Positions 16,348 through 25,257 of a stretch of 64,000 bases of DNA are shown here, piece by piece. The number at the start of each line of letters is the position of its first letter. Within the stretch, counting starts at the first letter, position 1. The notes below the pieces were generated by a model that was given only the letters and a program-made list of their open reading frames with translations, made no database searches and was not told the origin of the DNA. The stretch is from the IMG/VR virus record IMGVR_UViG_3300029267_004162, positions 124,001 to 188,000 of that record; one strand, given 5' to 3'. The translations under genes and the position numbers were made by a program. The stretch is from a virus.

Positions 16348-17844
16348 TCAATGAGGGAGCCTGATGCAAAACGCAGCACCATTTTCCTCTTGTTCCAGTA
16401 GTTCAATTGTGCCGTCATGCCGTTCGATGATCTGTCGGCAGATTGCCAACCCTAATCCTGTGCCTTTCGCCTTGGTGGTGAACAGGGGCTCAAACAGGTG
16501 TTCGCAGTCCTCAGGCGTGATACCAGGGCCAGTGTCCTGAATCTTAATGGTATCATAATCCTCACCCTGTTGGGCAACTATCGTAACATCCCCCTGACCG
16601 TCCATCACTTGAATGGCATTAAGCAAGATGTTGCTGATGACCTGCTGTAATTGCCCAGCATCGGCGTTTATTGAAAACGGACCCGGCTTCAGCGATATGT
16701 CACATTGAATGATCCCCGAATAAAGTTGTTCCCAACAATCTCGGAGTAACGAACCTAAATCCACCGGCTTCTTCACAGGTTCTTTAGAACGAGCCATTTC
16801 CATCATGTCACAGATAACGCGGTTGGCAGCGTTAATTTGCTGATCGATAATGTCAAGATATTCCTGTAGCCTTGGATTCTCCGTAGGCACATGCCGTTTC
16901 AGGTAATAAGCAGCGTTACGTACAGATCCCAAAGGATTGCGAAGTTCGTGTGCGATGCTCGCGGCGATCTGGCCAATAGTTGCTAGCCGAGCGTTGCGAA
17001 CCAGTTCCCCACGGGCCTTGGCCAGTTCTGCCTCGACTAGCTCCTTCTCTCTTTCTTGGCGGTCAAGTAATTCCTCCTGTGCCTTCTGTGCCACTTCCTC
17101 GGCCTGTTTGCGTTCAGTGATGTCCTGGAAGGTTCCGCACAGCTTGACTGTCTTGCCGTTCTTGACCAGGGGCTTACAGATGGCGTGAGTCCAGAGTTGC
17201 TTCCCTTTGGCCGTAGTGAAGCGCATTTCCATGTCAAATGAATCGCAATGTTCGAGGGCCTGTTCGATGGCATCTGTCAGACGTTGGCGATCATCAGGGT
17301 GGAAGAAGTTGATGGCCTCATCCAGCGGCGGCTGGTAGTTCAGGGGGACTTCGTGAATACGATAGACTTCCTCAGTCCAACTCATCTTTCTTGTGGTTGC
17401 ATCGAGTTTCCAACCGCCCACCTTCGCCATTCGCCCAGTCACATGAAGGAACTGTTGGGTTTCTCTCAGCGTCTGCTCCACTAACTTAAGATTGGTAATG
17501 TCTAGCCCCAGACCGACGAGATGTGGTTTCCCGTTGAACTCCCGACGTAAGCCGGTGAAGTAGTACGGAATTCGCTGACCATCTTTCGTCACCAAATCCG
17601 CCTCAGCATCCGCAGCACCCTCGCGGAAGACCTTCATCATTTGCTTTTCCATCATCTTTTTGACTGGGTCTTCAAAGAAATCCGGACCATACATCTCACC
17701 CAGTTCTTCATCGCTGTAGCCAGTCACCTCTCCCCATACCTTGTTCCACTTGACGAACTGCCGTTGCTCATCGAACACATAAAACAAGCCAGGCAAGCTA
17801 TTGATGTATTCCTCGGAAAGCAGTGCATCCTCCGACCACTTCAT
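16348..17844 (-). CDS. PAS-PAS sensor histidine kinase
   Basis: This is a complete soluble kinase of 498 residues. It has PAS 1 (about 10-118), PAS 2 (about 135-245), a coiled-coil linker (245-285), a HisKA domain with phospho-acceptor His299 in IAHELRNPLGS, and an ATPase domain with the N box (NILLNAIQVM), DTGPGI and TKAKGTGLGLAI. No membrane segment is present, so it senses a cytoplasmic signal, probably redox, a small ligand or a partner. ATG 17844 lies seven bases after GAGG. A 14-bp palindrome (AATTGG-GT-CCAATT) sits about 20-35 bp upstream. No response regulator is adjacent; a receiver-domain gene lies at 35.4 kb. Full histidine kinases are rare in phages, and its bacterial-looking architecture suggests acquisition from a host. 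Confidence 0.93.
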   Translation of the reverse strand: MKWSEDALLSEEYINSLPGLFYVFDEQRQFVKWNKVWGEVTGYSDEELGEMYGPDFFEDPVKKMMEKQMMKVFREGAADAEADLVTKDGQRIPYYFTGLRREFNGKPHLVGLGLDITNLKLVEQTLRETQQFLHVTGRMAKVGGWKLDATTRKMSWTEEVYRIHEVPLNYQPPLDEAINFFHPDDRQRLTDAIEQALEHCDSFDMEMRFTTAKGKQLWTHAICKPLVKNGKTVKLCGTFQDITERKQAEEVAQKAQEELLDRQEREKELVEAELAKARGELVRNARLATIGQIAASIAHELRNPLGSVRNAAYYLKRHVPTENPRLQEYLDIIDQQINAANRVICDMMEMARSKEPVKKPVDLGSLLRDCWEQLYSGIIQCDISLKPGPFSINADAGQLQQVISNILLNAIQVMDGQGDVTIVAQQGEDYDTIKIQDTGPGITPEDCEHLFEPLFTTKAKGTGLGLAICRQIIERHDGTIELLEQEENGAAFCIRLPH

Positions 17845-17926
17845 GTTCAATCCTCATAGACGAAAATTGGGTCCAATTGTCCAAACTTTCCATCCACCCC
17901 CGCCTCAGGAGCGTCCCACGAACCCT

Positions 17927-18088
17927 CTAACACCATTCAATGCGAGCACCCTCACCCAAGTTTCGGATAGCACGAGCATAATTACGTACATACGTTTTCG
18001 TGTAATGACGACGGCTAAACCGAACCGGGACTGGCCACTCACCACCAACACCGCTAATAGGCGTTATCCAAACTTTAGCTAAGATCAT
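17927..18088 (-). CDS. small basic protein, 53 aa
   Basis: MILAKVWITP... runs from ATG 18088 to TAG, with GGAG six bases upstream. The C-terminal half is basic and aromatic (RFSRRHYTKTYVRNYARA), suggesting nucleic-acid contact. It fills the stretch between the histidine kinase and the next gene and is too short for common gene-finding cut-offs. No family is recognised. Confidence 0.55.
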   Translation of the reverse strand: MILAKVWITPISGVGGEWPVPVRFSRRHYTKTYVRNYARAIRNLGEGARIEWC

Positions 18089-18176
18089 TCATTTCTCCAT
18101 ACCGCGTGGCGCGTTTACTCGAAGACGACTTTCCCCTCCACTTCGGCGTATTTTACGATAACCCGTTTACATCCTG

Positions 18177-18638
18177 CTAGTGCAACACAACGTCAATCGG
18201 CCGAAGAACTTTGATTTCATCTCTTGGCGCAAGAATACAACTACCGTCTTGTAGAATAACTTCTATTCTACTTCGTCCCTCTCTTATATCACCAATCTTA
18301 GCCAGAATTGGATGATTTTCAATTGTGCAAGGCGAATTCCCCACTTCACCTGAAAGGAAAACGACACAGATGTCACCCTTGTGAGGGGCCGGAAAAAACT
18401 CACAGACCTTTTCTCTTAGGCAATCAAAGATTACCTTCGGAAGTAGATTAACACTGTTGACCGGACACACGTAAAAACATTTCATATTGTTGGTTATATG
18501 ATCCGGAAACGCTTCCCAAAGCCTAACCAAGTTCCCCTGATCTACCTGGATTTCTGCCTTCTTTGTCTGCTCCGCACTAGAGGCAAAGTAGAAGCCATGA
18601 TTTGACACCCACTCCATAACCGATTCACGTTCTCGCAT
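18177..18638 (-). CDS. hypothetical protein, 153 aa
   Basis: ATG 18638 is chosen because AGGAG lies five bases upstream; it overlaps the thyX end by 14 bp. The sequence is mixed, ending in a beta-rich segment (ILQDGSCILAPRDEIKVL). No motif or family is recognised. Confidence 0.55.
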   Translation of the reverse strand: MRERESVMEWVSNHGFYFASSAEQTKKAEIQVDQGNLVRLWEAFPDHITNNMKCFYVCPVNSVNLLPKVIFDCLREKVCEFFPAPHKGDICVVFLSGEVGNSPCTIENHPILAKIGDIREGRSRIEVILQDGSCILAPRDEIKVLRPIDVVLH

Positions 18639-19254
18639 AATTGCTCCTAACTTCTGGATCGCCAAATACCGCCGGTGCTTCCTGACGTAATAATTGCCGA
18701 GCCTGGATCATAAGACCGCGTATTTGGGGATGAGCGGCCGGGGCACACCTCAAATCAAAAATGTGCAACCACTCCCGGAAGTTAGCCGTACAAACGATCT
18801 CGGTTTTGAGACAGATAGGCAATGCGGCTCGCGCTATTTGAGGCTTAGCTCCAGCTTCTCTCAATTGCTCATAAGCGTGAACTGAGGCTTTTACGCCTTC
18901 CAACCAGATCGCGTGCTGTGTATCATCCAACCCAGGCGGCTCGATAACTCTCACACCACTAGAACGGCCATCACCGGCATAATCGCAGTACCGCGTAGAC
19001 TCTTGAGAATACGCTGCAAGACGATGGCGCACCAACTCATGAGTTACGCCGCGATCACAGATGAATCTCATGCCAGCTACAGCGTGTTCAAGCACAGACA
19101 TGTGCCCCCGCTTCTTAATCATCAGCACAAACTTGCCGGGGTCTCCCTGTGATTCCGATTTATAACACGTCCTACCGGCCTTCTCGATTACCTGGAGTGC
19201 ATTTGGGGTGATGCTCTCCAGTGTTACTGACGGTTTTATGATTTCATATGACAT
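18625..19254 (-). CDS. thyX: flavin-dependent thymidylate synthase
   Basis: It makes dTMP from dUMP using FAD, NADPH and methylene-tetrahydrofolate. The 209-residue protein has the ThyX signature region RHRLAAYSQESTRY at about 76-89; the first Ser of the textbook motif is Ala and the Asn is Ser, a variant seen in other ThyX proteins. ATG 19254 follows GAGG by six bases. Presence of thyX together with dUTPase implies thymine (or a thymine derivative) in the DNA. Confidence 0.92.
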   Translation of the reverse strand: MSYEIIKPSVTLESITPNALQVIEKAGRTCYKSESQGDPGKFVLMIKKRGHMSVLEHAVAGMRFICDRGVTHELVRHRLAAYSQESTRYCDYAGDGRSSGVRVIEPPGLDDTQHAIWLEGVKASVHAYEQLREAGAKPQIARAALPICLKTEIVCTANFREWLHIFDLRCAPAAHPQIRGLMIQARQLLRQEAPAVFGDPEVRSNYART

Positions 19255-19274
19255 AAATGTCCTCTTATGGATTG

Positions 19275-19493
19275 TCAATTGAACCCCTTGATAAACTCAC
19301 GCATTTTAGCTTCAGTGTTGAGGTGGCCGCCTACGAGTAATCGTGAACCCAGTTGCATCCCAGTGTGCCCTTGAGTTTCGGGATGTTTGCCTAGATCGGA
19401 GAACATAGATGTAAATGCTTGTTCCAAGTCTCCGTCATCAACCAATGCTAAGGCTCGCTCTTTGCACCACGTCACGTGTTCATTTCTAGTCAT
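19275..19493 (-). CDS. conserved phage protein of unknown function, 72 aa
   Basis: The sequence (TWCKERALALVDDGDLEQAF, SDLGKHPETQGH, LLVGGHLNTEAKMREFI) matches a small family I know from many phages, with no assigned role. It is all-helical. ATG 19493 lies six bases after GAGG. Confidence 0.65.
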   Translation of the reverse strand: MTRNEHVTWCKERALALVDDGDLEQAFTSMFSDLGKHPETQGHTGMQLGSRLLVGGHLNTEAKMREFIKGFN

Positions 19494-19501
19494 CTCATCC
19501 C

Positions 19502-19810
19502 TCACTCGATTATTTCTTCGCCAACACTGGCGAATGCTTCATCAAACACTGCCCTAGCAATCTCCATCGCTTCATCATCGGACAAGTCCAAGTTGGACCA
19601 CAGAGTAGCATTGGCTAATGTGGTCCGACCCTTCCCAACAGAATAACCATCGAACAGCAAGTCCCCTTGATTGCCACCAATGCAACGATAATGACCTCGC
19701 ATACAAGAAGAGAGCGCCTCTGCCCTCCTGATCTCGGTGATAGAGGGATCGGCGAACCGTGATTTTGCTGCAAAATTCAGTACAAACGGTTGCTTCAATG
19801 GGTATAGCAT
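19502..19810 (-). CDS. hypothetical protein, 102 aa
   Basis: A short acidic-ended protein with a Cys/Gly-rich middle (SSCMRGHYRCIGGNQGD). No family is recognised. It is closely followed by the 72-aa conserved phage gene in the same direction. Confidence 0.5.
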   Translation of the reverse strand: MLYPLKQPFVLNFAAKSRFADPSITEIRRAEALSSCMRGHYRCIGGNQGDLLFDGYSVGKGRTTLANATLWSNLDLSDDEAMEIARAVFDEAFASVGEEIIE

Positions 19811-19815
19811 GGTAG

Positions 19816-20376
19816 TTATTCCCTCCCCTTCAATGGGTAGTATGGTGGTTGTTCCCTCCCGAAGGCTCTGCTCAGAGCCTCTTCTAGGTCTTTCATAGGA
19901 CCAGCAAGACGGGTACCCGCCCAGTGACCAGCAGTATACGTACTACCGGTGTCTGGGTCCATGACGTGTTTGGCTCCATCGGTTTGCATGAGAGTTTCAT
20001 ACGCCGCAAGGACTTTACTCATAGCGGTAAGTAAGTCTGGCGTAGTGGTAGCAAAGGCGTCAAGCACAGAAACGGCTTCTCCCTGAGACAGATCGAACAG
20101 GTGCCGAAGATGACTAAGCGTAGCTGCCCTAAGAAACCCTCCGGCTTCGGTGGTCTTCGCCTGGAAATCAACGATTTCTCCGGTTACTACTACCTCGGTT
20201 AAGAAGCGTAAAGCCTGAACGCTAGCCGGGACGATGCCTCCGCTATCACTCGCGGCGTTTTCGGCACCGGCGTCTTTGTAGCACTCCAAGCAAAGCTGGA
20301 CATCAGCCTCACCTTCCCCAGTGTCGCGGGTTATCTTATTACAAGCACGGCACTGGTAGCTTTTTATTGCCTTCAT
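19816..20376 (-). CDS. zinc-ribbon protein, 186 aa
   Basis: The N-terminus has CRACNKI and then CLECY, a CxxC...CxxC zinc ribbon, followed by a helical domain of about 140 residues without a known match. It lies directly downstream of the CAU tRNA. A nucleic-acid-binding or protein-binding role is possible but not shown. Confidence 0.5.
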   Translation of the reverse strand: MKAIKSYQCRACNKITRDTGEGEADVQLCLECYKDAGAENAASDSGGIVPASVQALRFLTEVVVTGEIVDFQAKTTEAGGFLRAATLSHLRHLFDLSQGEAVSVLDAFATTTPDLLTAMSKVLAAYETLMQTDGAKHVMDPDTGSTYTAGHWAGTRLAGPMKDLEEALSRAFGREQPPYYPLKGRE

Positions 20377-20391
20377 GGTCGTCTCCGTGTA

Positions 20392-20465
20392 TGGGCCTGA
20401 CTGGATTTGAACCAGTGACCGGTAGATTATGAGTCCACTGCTCTAACCAACTGAGCTACAGGCCC
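20392..20465 (-). tRNA. tRNA with CAU anticodon (Met or Ile2)
   Basis: A full cloverleaf can be drawn: acceptor GGGCCTG/CAGGCCC, D arm GCTC/GAGC, anticodon stem GTGGA/TCTAC with loop CTCATAA, and T arm ACTGG/CCAGT around TTCAAAT. The discriminator is A and no CCA is encoded. The anticodon CAU could be elongator Met, or Ile2 after lysidine modification by the host. The overall sequence looks closer to bacterial tRNA-Ile2. Confidence 0.95.
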
Positions 20466-20471
20466 TCTTGG

Positions 20472-20705
20472 TTAATAACGAATCCAAAAACCGCCTTGAT
20501 AGTAGACATATCCCCACCATGACATCTGTTGTCGGACACTGCGATTGGGTCGAATATTCTGGTTGGGACGGGGACGAGGCCGGACCAAAACTGCCCCATT
20601 ACTGAGAGTTTGACTTGATCGTTTTTCGAGCAACTTCAAACCTTCGATGATCTGACCAGACCGGTTTAAGCGACACCGTCCCGTTTTACCTTTCCCAATC
20701 GACAT
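20472..20705 (-). CDS. hypothetical protein, 77 aa
   Basis: The C-terminus is rich in Arg, Pro and aromatic residues (VRPRPRPNQNIRPNRSV, then SWWGYVYYQGGFWIRY). ATG 20705 follows AGGAG by five bases. No family is recognised; it ends just upstream of the tRNA. Confidence 0.5.
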   Translation of the reverse strand: MSIGKGKTGRCRLNRSGQIIEGLKLLEKRSSQTLSNGAVLVRPRPRPNQNIRPNRSVRQQMSWWGYVYYQGGFWIRY

Positions 20706-20713
20706 AATCTCTC

Positions 20714-21238
20714 CTACCAATCAATCCCCGATTGAAGCGTCAAGGACGTACCCACACAGCCGGATCGTCCGCAGTGCTTACAACTCACGTCCAAAAACAA
20801 CCTGCCGTGGTCCCAAGTAGGTGTAACGGAATCCCAATCAGGTTCATGGAGTTTGCCTGTTGTACAGATGCCCGTCGTTTCCCCCAGTTGGTTCCAACCC
20901 ATATCCGTACAGACATGAACTACGCCATTAATTACGAGGGCATCGCCCACACTCATGCTGGTGTGCTTGAGACCTTTGCCACGAATCAGATTGTTTGCCT
21001 CACCCCTGGGCGACCAAACCTCACCTTGCAACTGATGGAATACAAGGTCCCGGTCTTGGCTCTTTACCTTGCCCAATAGGATATGAGTCTGACGAAAATT
21101 AGGCCCCGTCGCATCAGCATCAAAAGTGGGGTTTTTGGCGTACCAAATCTCGGTGTCACCTCCGGCTAAATCTCCAAGGGCGTGGGTGTTTGCCGCATCA
21201 TTGAGGGTGGTGTACTGCTTCGATTTTCCATCACACAT
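20714..21238 (-). CDS. hypothetical protein with C-terminal Cys pair, 174 aa
   Basis: The tail SCKHCGRSGCVGTS looks like a partial metal site and resembles uncharacterised phage proteins. ATG 21238, seven bases after GGAG, is preferred over an earlier start that lies inside the upstream gene. Function is unknown. Confidence 0.5.
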   Translation of the reverse strand: MCDGKSKQYTTLNDAANTHALGDLAGGDTEIWYAKNPTFDADATGPNFRQTHILLGKVKSQDRDLVFHQLQGEVWSPRGEANNLIRGKGLKHTSMSVGDALVINGVVHVCTDMGWNQLGETTGICTTGKLHEPDWDSVTPTWDHGRLFLDVSCKHCGRSGCVGTSLTLQSGIDW

Positions 21239-21470
21239 TATCGTTCTCCGAACCAACGTTGCTTTGCTTTTTACACTCAATAATTGGTCGCGGTACTCCT
21301 TCTAATCCAGGTTTGATCTCGTCTTCGTACCGAGGAACAGGGGCGGGGTGGCCATCAAGAAGTACCCAATACGTGTTGGTAATTGTCGCCTGACCTACTT
21401 CTGTGATTATTCCAGGACACCACGAGTTATCCTGTTTCTTTACAAGAACTCTTTGATCGACCTCATACAT
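21231..21470 (-). CDS. hypothetical protein, 79 aa (SH3/Tudor-like)
   Basis: The N-terminal part (VDQRVLVKKQDNSWCPGIIT) has the spacing of small SH3- or Tudor-like domains that bind nucleic acid or peptides. ATG 21470 lies six bases after GGAGG. It sits just downstream of the NAD-dependent ligase gene, overlapping the next gene by 8 bp. Confidence 0.5.
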   Translation of the reverse strand: MYEVDQRVLVKKQDNSWCPGIITEVGQATITNTYWVLLDGHPAPVPRYEDEIKPGLEGVPRPIIECKKQSNVGSENDNV

Positions 21471-21481
21471 ATTTCTCCTCC

Positions 21482-23356
21482 TCACTCTACTGATCGGAGA
21501 AAATCTTCTTCTCCGATTACGGTCGTACCCAATTTTCGAGCTTTTTGAGCTTTGGTGCTGGTACTGTTGGGGTCAGCCATTACCAAGTAATCAAGACCCT
21601 TTGACACGCTGCCCTTGACTTCTCCACCATTCTGCTCCACCAGAGCTTGTAATTCCTTTCGAGGACGACTAGCGGCACCAGTGAAACAATAAGATTTCCC
21701 AGCCAAGGAACCACCCACGACTTCTTCCTTCTCAGCTTCTACCACCGTTACGGTCAACAGCCTTGATAGGTTGGTAAGCGTGTTCTTTCGACCCTGAATC
21801 CCTCGTGCAATGGTTTTAGCCTTAGTTTCTTGGAAACCAGGAAACTCCAGTAATTGTTCCTCAGTCAGAGCGAGAAATTTATCCACCGTGTCTACACCAA
21901 GGGATACGAGATTAGCCGCTTCAGTACGACCTAACATATGAATAGACACTGAACCCACCAAGTCGTGCAAATCACACTTCCGAGATTTATCTAGTTCTCG
22001 CATGATCTTCGCGGCCATCTTTTTTCCAACGCCTGCGTCAACCAAATCAGAAGTAGACATTTTGTACAACTTCGTAACCGTTCTGATGCCGGCTCCCCAC
22101 AGTTGAGCCAAAGTCTTATCCCCGATGTAGAGGATATTCCTAGCCTTAATCCATCTGTGTAACCTAGCCATTAAAACATCTTCGCATTTCCCCGGACGGG
22201 CACATTTTAATAATGGCCCGACTTGTTTGATAGGCCCGCCACAGCTTGGGCATTTTTTACAGGTGATGACCTTTCTGGTTTTACCCTTCCTGACTCGACG
22301 AACACAATAGGGAATCACATCCCCAGATCGGATCACTTCAATGGTATCCCCTATCTGCACATCCAACCGTTTGATCTCGGCTTGATTGTGAAGAGTCACG
22401 CTGGTTATGGTAGTACCCCCAACTGCCACCGGCTGAACCTTCCCAACCGGGGTTAAGCGACCCTGAGAACCCACCTGCCAATCGACTCGGTCCAAAACCG
22501 TATGACCACCTTGTGGAGGAAATTTCCACGCCCTAGCCCAGTACGGACGGCCATGCCTCTCACCAAGATGCTCTTGTTGAGTTAGAGAATCGACCTTCAC
22601 CACCGCCCCATCGATCTCAAAACGATTGGAGTCCCGCGAAGCCAGGATTTTAGCATATGCCTTCTTGGCACCTGCAAAGTCACAGGACACGGTGGATACC
22701 GCATCGAATCCATGATCCTGCAACCACTTGATCTTCCGAGTTTCAGTGGGAAGATCAACCCCCACAAGATCGAACGCAACGCATCGAATGCTAGCAGCCC
22801 CCACAGCGTCTAGCCTTCTGACCAGACCAGCCGCAGCATTCCTGGGGTTGGATTTCCCAGAAAAATTCTGCTTCCATTCTTTGATCGGCAGCAACGCCTC
22901 ACACCTAACCGATACAGACAGGGACGATGACAACTTCTTAGGGAGACCTTTTGCCTTCCGGATCGTGTGAGTGACGTTTTCTCCGATTGCCCCATCCCCT
23001 CGCGTGACGGCACGTACGAATTTGCCCCGTTCATAGATCAACTCAATACTGATACCATCCAGTTTATCCTGAACAACCAGAGCGGGAGTTTTCATCGCCA
23101 GCAACCGGTACCACTTGATGAATTCCCCTTCCGAGTGAAGATTGTTCAATGAACCCATTGGGATCTGATGCTGGGTCTTCTCCAGCGGGGAGTCCACGCT
23201 CGGCGTGGCCCCAATCTCCTTTAGAAAGGGGTTTCCAGGGTCTTCTTTCTGCAGGGACGCCCGGAGTTCATCGAAACGCGCATCGGACATGACGGGAGAG
23301 CCATCATAATAGGCCTGTGAGGCTGAACGCAATAGCCGCTCTAGTTTCGCTTCCAT
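21482..23356 (-). CDS. ligA: NAD-dependent DNA ligase
   Basis: It seals nicks using NAD. The 624-residue protein has all usual parts: a short Ia-like N-terminus, an adenylation domain with Lys98 in DKLDG, RGDG, EIDGAVVKVD and WKFPP, an OB fold, a four-Cys zinc finger (CKKCPSCG...C...C), helix-hairpin-helix repeats and a C-terminal BRCT domain (YCFTGAASRPRKEL). It is slightly shorter than host LigA (about 670). A second, ATP-type ligase is encoded at 34.0 kb. Confidence 0.96.
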   Translation of the reverse strand: MEAKLERLLRSASQAYYDGSPVMSDARFDELRASLQKEDPGNPFLKEIGATPSVDSPLEKTQHQIPMGSLNNLHSEGEFIKWYRLLAMKTPALVVQDKLDGISIELIYERGKFVRAVTRGDGAIGENVTHTIRKAKGLPKKLSSSLSVSVRCEALLPIKEWKQNFSGKSNPRNAAAGLVRRLDAVGAASIRCVAFDLVGVDLPTETRKIKWLQDHGFDAVSTVSCDFAGAKKAYAKILASRDSNRFEIDGAVVKVDSLTQQEHLGERHGRPYWARAWKFPPQGGHTVLDRVDWQVGSQGRLTPVGKVQPVAVGGTTITSVTLHNQAEIKRLDVQIGDTIEVIRSGDVIPYCVRRVRKGKTRKVITCKKCPSCGGPIKQVGPLLKCARPGKCEDVLMARLHRWIKARNILYIGDKTLAQLWGAGIRTVTKLYKMSTSDLVDAGVGKKMAAKIMRELDKSRKCDLHDLVGSVSIHMLGRTEAANLVSLGVDTVDKFLALTEEQLLEFPGFQETKAKTIARGIQGRKNTLTNLSRLLTVTVVEAEKEEVVGGSLAGKSYCFTGAASRPRKELQALVEQNGGEVKGSVSKGLDYLVMADPNSTSTKAQKARKLGTTVIGEEDFLRSVE

Positions 23357-23403
23357 TTCTTTCTCCTACCCCATTAACCACAAGAGGGGCTTTTTGTCAA
23401 GTA

Positions 23404-23637
23404 TCAGCCACCCATTTCTAGGTTAAGTAACCCCAGGTCGACCCCGGCGTCGAGTGCCTCGATCCAATGATACATTTGAGTCGTGGTCAAACGCGGCCCA
23501 ATATCGCGAAGCCCACCTTCAGGACTCTGTAGGACAATGCGTGGACGGTTGGCCGTCCAATCAAACCGCAGGTCAAGGCCAGTTTTGTTGCATACAACGT
23601 TTAGTGCTTGTTCAATGTCGGCTCTGGTTCTTCTCAT
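23404..23637 (-). CDS. hypothetical protein, 77 aa
   Basis: ATG 23637, seven bases after GAGG, overlaps the upstream stop. The sequence (LDLRFDWTANRPRIVLQSPE) is alpha/beta and resembles small phage proteins of unknown role. Nothing more can be said. Confidence 0.5.
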   Translation of the reverse strand: MRRTRADIEQALNVVCNKTGLDLRFDWTANRPRIVLQSPEGGLRDIGPRLTTTQMYHWIEALDAGVDLGLLNLEMGG

Positions 23638-23921
23638 CTTGATTCCTCCTCGGTTGGCACGGTGTCTCGATCTGAACCACAATCGGGATCAAACTTTGCC
23701 CAGTGCGTCACTTTGTCTTGCGTTCTCTGATCTAACCGCTGCCATGCGTTAGACAATTGATTAGGACCACCGAACGAACCATCGGGCGTTTCTGGCATGG
23801 GGCTATCATCACGTACCATTGCAGCCCACAACGCACGATACGTTGTATCATCTGTACCTGCTTTGGTACACTCGGCGATTTGGTCCAACGTCCAATCAGC
23901 CCAATTCTCAGGATAACTCAT
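23634..23921 (-). CDS. hypothetical protein, 95 aa
   Basis: An acidic, Trp-rich helical protein (WADWTLDQIAEC). It is coupled to both neighbours by 4-bp overlaps. No family is recognised. Confidence 0.5.
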   Translation of the reverse strand: MSYPENWADWTLDQIAECTKAGTDDTTYRALWAAMVRDDSPMPETPDGSFGGPNQLSNAWQRLDQRTQDKVTHWAKFDPDCGSDRDTVPTEEESR

Positions 23922-24538
23922 GCCGATCCCTCTTTATCGTACTCCCGTTTCCGCCATTCCTCAACCAAATCAATCACGGCCTCGCCCAACTCGCGGTCTG
24001 CGTATCTCAGCGAGATAGATAAGGTTCCCTCCCCGTGACACTGCACTTCATGGTATGGAAAAGGCGTGCGCAACATCTCCGAAGAACGAGACAACTCAGC
24101 CCCGGCGATGCGATTCCTGGTAGCGTTGACGAGTTCCTCAAGATCAGAGGTATACGCGTTATGTGCAGTAACACGATTGGTAACGGTTTCCCAAGCGGAA
24201 TCGAAATCAGGCAGAAACCGGCGGGAAACATCTCTGGATATGGCTTCTGGAGAACGAGTAGCTGCGACAGTAATAGAAACGTTGATGTCCATGTGATGGT
24301 GGGAATTACCGGTTCCCGTTGGCCAATCTCCATCGATCACGAGACGGCTTGGCTTTCTCCACTCAGGACGGATGATAAAGTGTCGTTCAGCGAGATCGAC
24401 AAAAACTGCTCCCCACATAGAACCCACGCTTTTCACGAGGATCTTTAGTGCGAAACATCCACCAGAAGCCTTGGCGATGGCCGCGTAAAACTTACGACAG
24501 GCTGCCTTGTTGTGACCCACGTCGAACATGCTGCTCAT
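23918..24538 (-). CDS. hypothetical protein, 206 aa
   Basis: ATG 24538 with AGAGG six bases upstream overlaps the previous stop (ATGA); a longer frame would overlap that gene by 130 bp. The protein has a Cys/Ala-rich start, an HHHMDINVSITVAA stretch and a charged helical end. No family is recognised. Confidence 0.5.
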   Translation of the reverse strand: MSSMFDVGHNKAACRKFYAAIAKASGGCFALKILVKSVGSMWGAVFVDLAERHFIIRPEWRKPSRLVIDGDWPTGTGNSHHHMDINVSITVAATRSPEAISRDVSRRFLPDFDSAWETVTNRVTAHNAYTSDLEELVNATRNRIAGAELSRSSEMLRTPFPYHEVQCHGEGTLSISLRYADRELGEAVIDLVEEWRKREYDKEGSA

Positions 24539-25068
24539 CTCAATCCTCTCAGTACCGTTGATGCCCCGAATTTGAAAGGCCGGCCATCTTGGCGAACGGC
24601 CAGTATTGGATAGCGTCTGGCTTTTATCGACAAACCAGTAATGGTGTACGTGTTTCCACGACACGTGAAAGAACGTCCCAGCATCTCAGGTTCCAGTCCG
24701 TGGGATTTGGCGTGTGCCCGGAAGTACCCTGCTTCTGGAGTCAGGACCGTACCATCCGACTCTACCACAGATATATCGAGTTTGAATGAACACGATGTTG
24801 GGCTGAAACGGGCGGAGCCCAATACCACTGATACTCCCCAGCAGTGTTCGAATTCAGCAAGAGCCTCCTGCAAAGCGGGCCGCATCAACTGTACTACGCT
24901 ACGATCCAAATGTTCCAGCGCTCGTGCTCGAATTTCACTCCCTGAAAAGAGAGCGACATAACCGTCCTCGAATTCGACGCGGTACTGCTTCCCTACTACC
25001 GCAGTAATCACGCCCGGAAAGAACTGGCCCTCATACGGAGCCTTCACCAGTTGTCCTGTTTTAAACAC
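24535..25068 (-). CDS. conserved phage protein with KOW/Tudor-like N-terminus, 177 aa
   Basis: Residues 1-50 (QLVKAPYEGQFFPGVITAVV) look like an SH3-type barrel. The end (GLEPEMLGRSFTCRGNTYTI, PILAVRQDGRPFKF) matches a small domain found in many phage proteins of unknown role. It starts at GTG 25068. Confidence 0.55.
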   Translation of the reverse strand: MFKTGQLVKAPYEGQFFPGVITAVVGKQYRVEFEDGYVALFSGSEIRARALEHLDRSVVQLMRPALQEALAEFEHCWGVSVVLGSARFSPTSCSFKLDISVVESDGTVLTPEAGYFRAHAKSHGLEPEMLGRSFTCRGNTYTITGLSIKARRYPILAVRQDGRPFKFGASTVLRGLR

Positions 25069-25246
25069 ATTCCTTCTCCTGATTCGCCATAGCAGCAGAA
25101 AGGAGCGGACTCAGGGTTATTCCTCTTCTATGGCAGTGCTGCGCAAAGAAGAACAACGCTCCTCGGAAATCAGCTCGCTCTACTGCTCGCCTAAAACGGC
25201 GGTTCACTCTGCCATAGTAATGCTCGACAATGACTCCAATTTGCAT
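25061..25246 (-). CDS. small basic protein, 61 aa
   Basis: ATG 25246 follows GAGG by six bases. It is Arg/His-rich and helical. It overlaps the next gene by 8 bp. No family is recognised. Confidence 0.45.
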   Translation of the reverse strand: MQIGVIVEHYYGRVNRRFRRAVERADFRGALFFFAQHCHRRGITLSPLLSAAMANQEKECV

Positions 25247-25257
25247 GCGATTCCTCA

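Noticed and set aside
18089-18176. Possible extra gene before the 53-aa gene
   Set aside because: The open frame there has no usable start codon.
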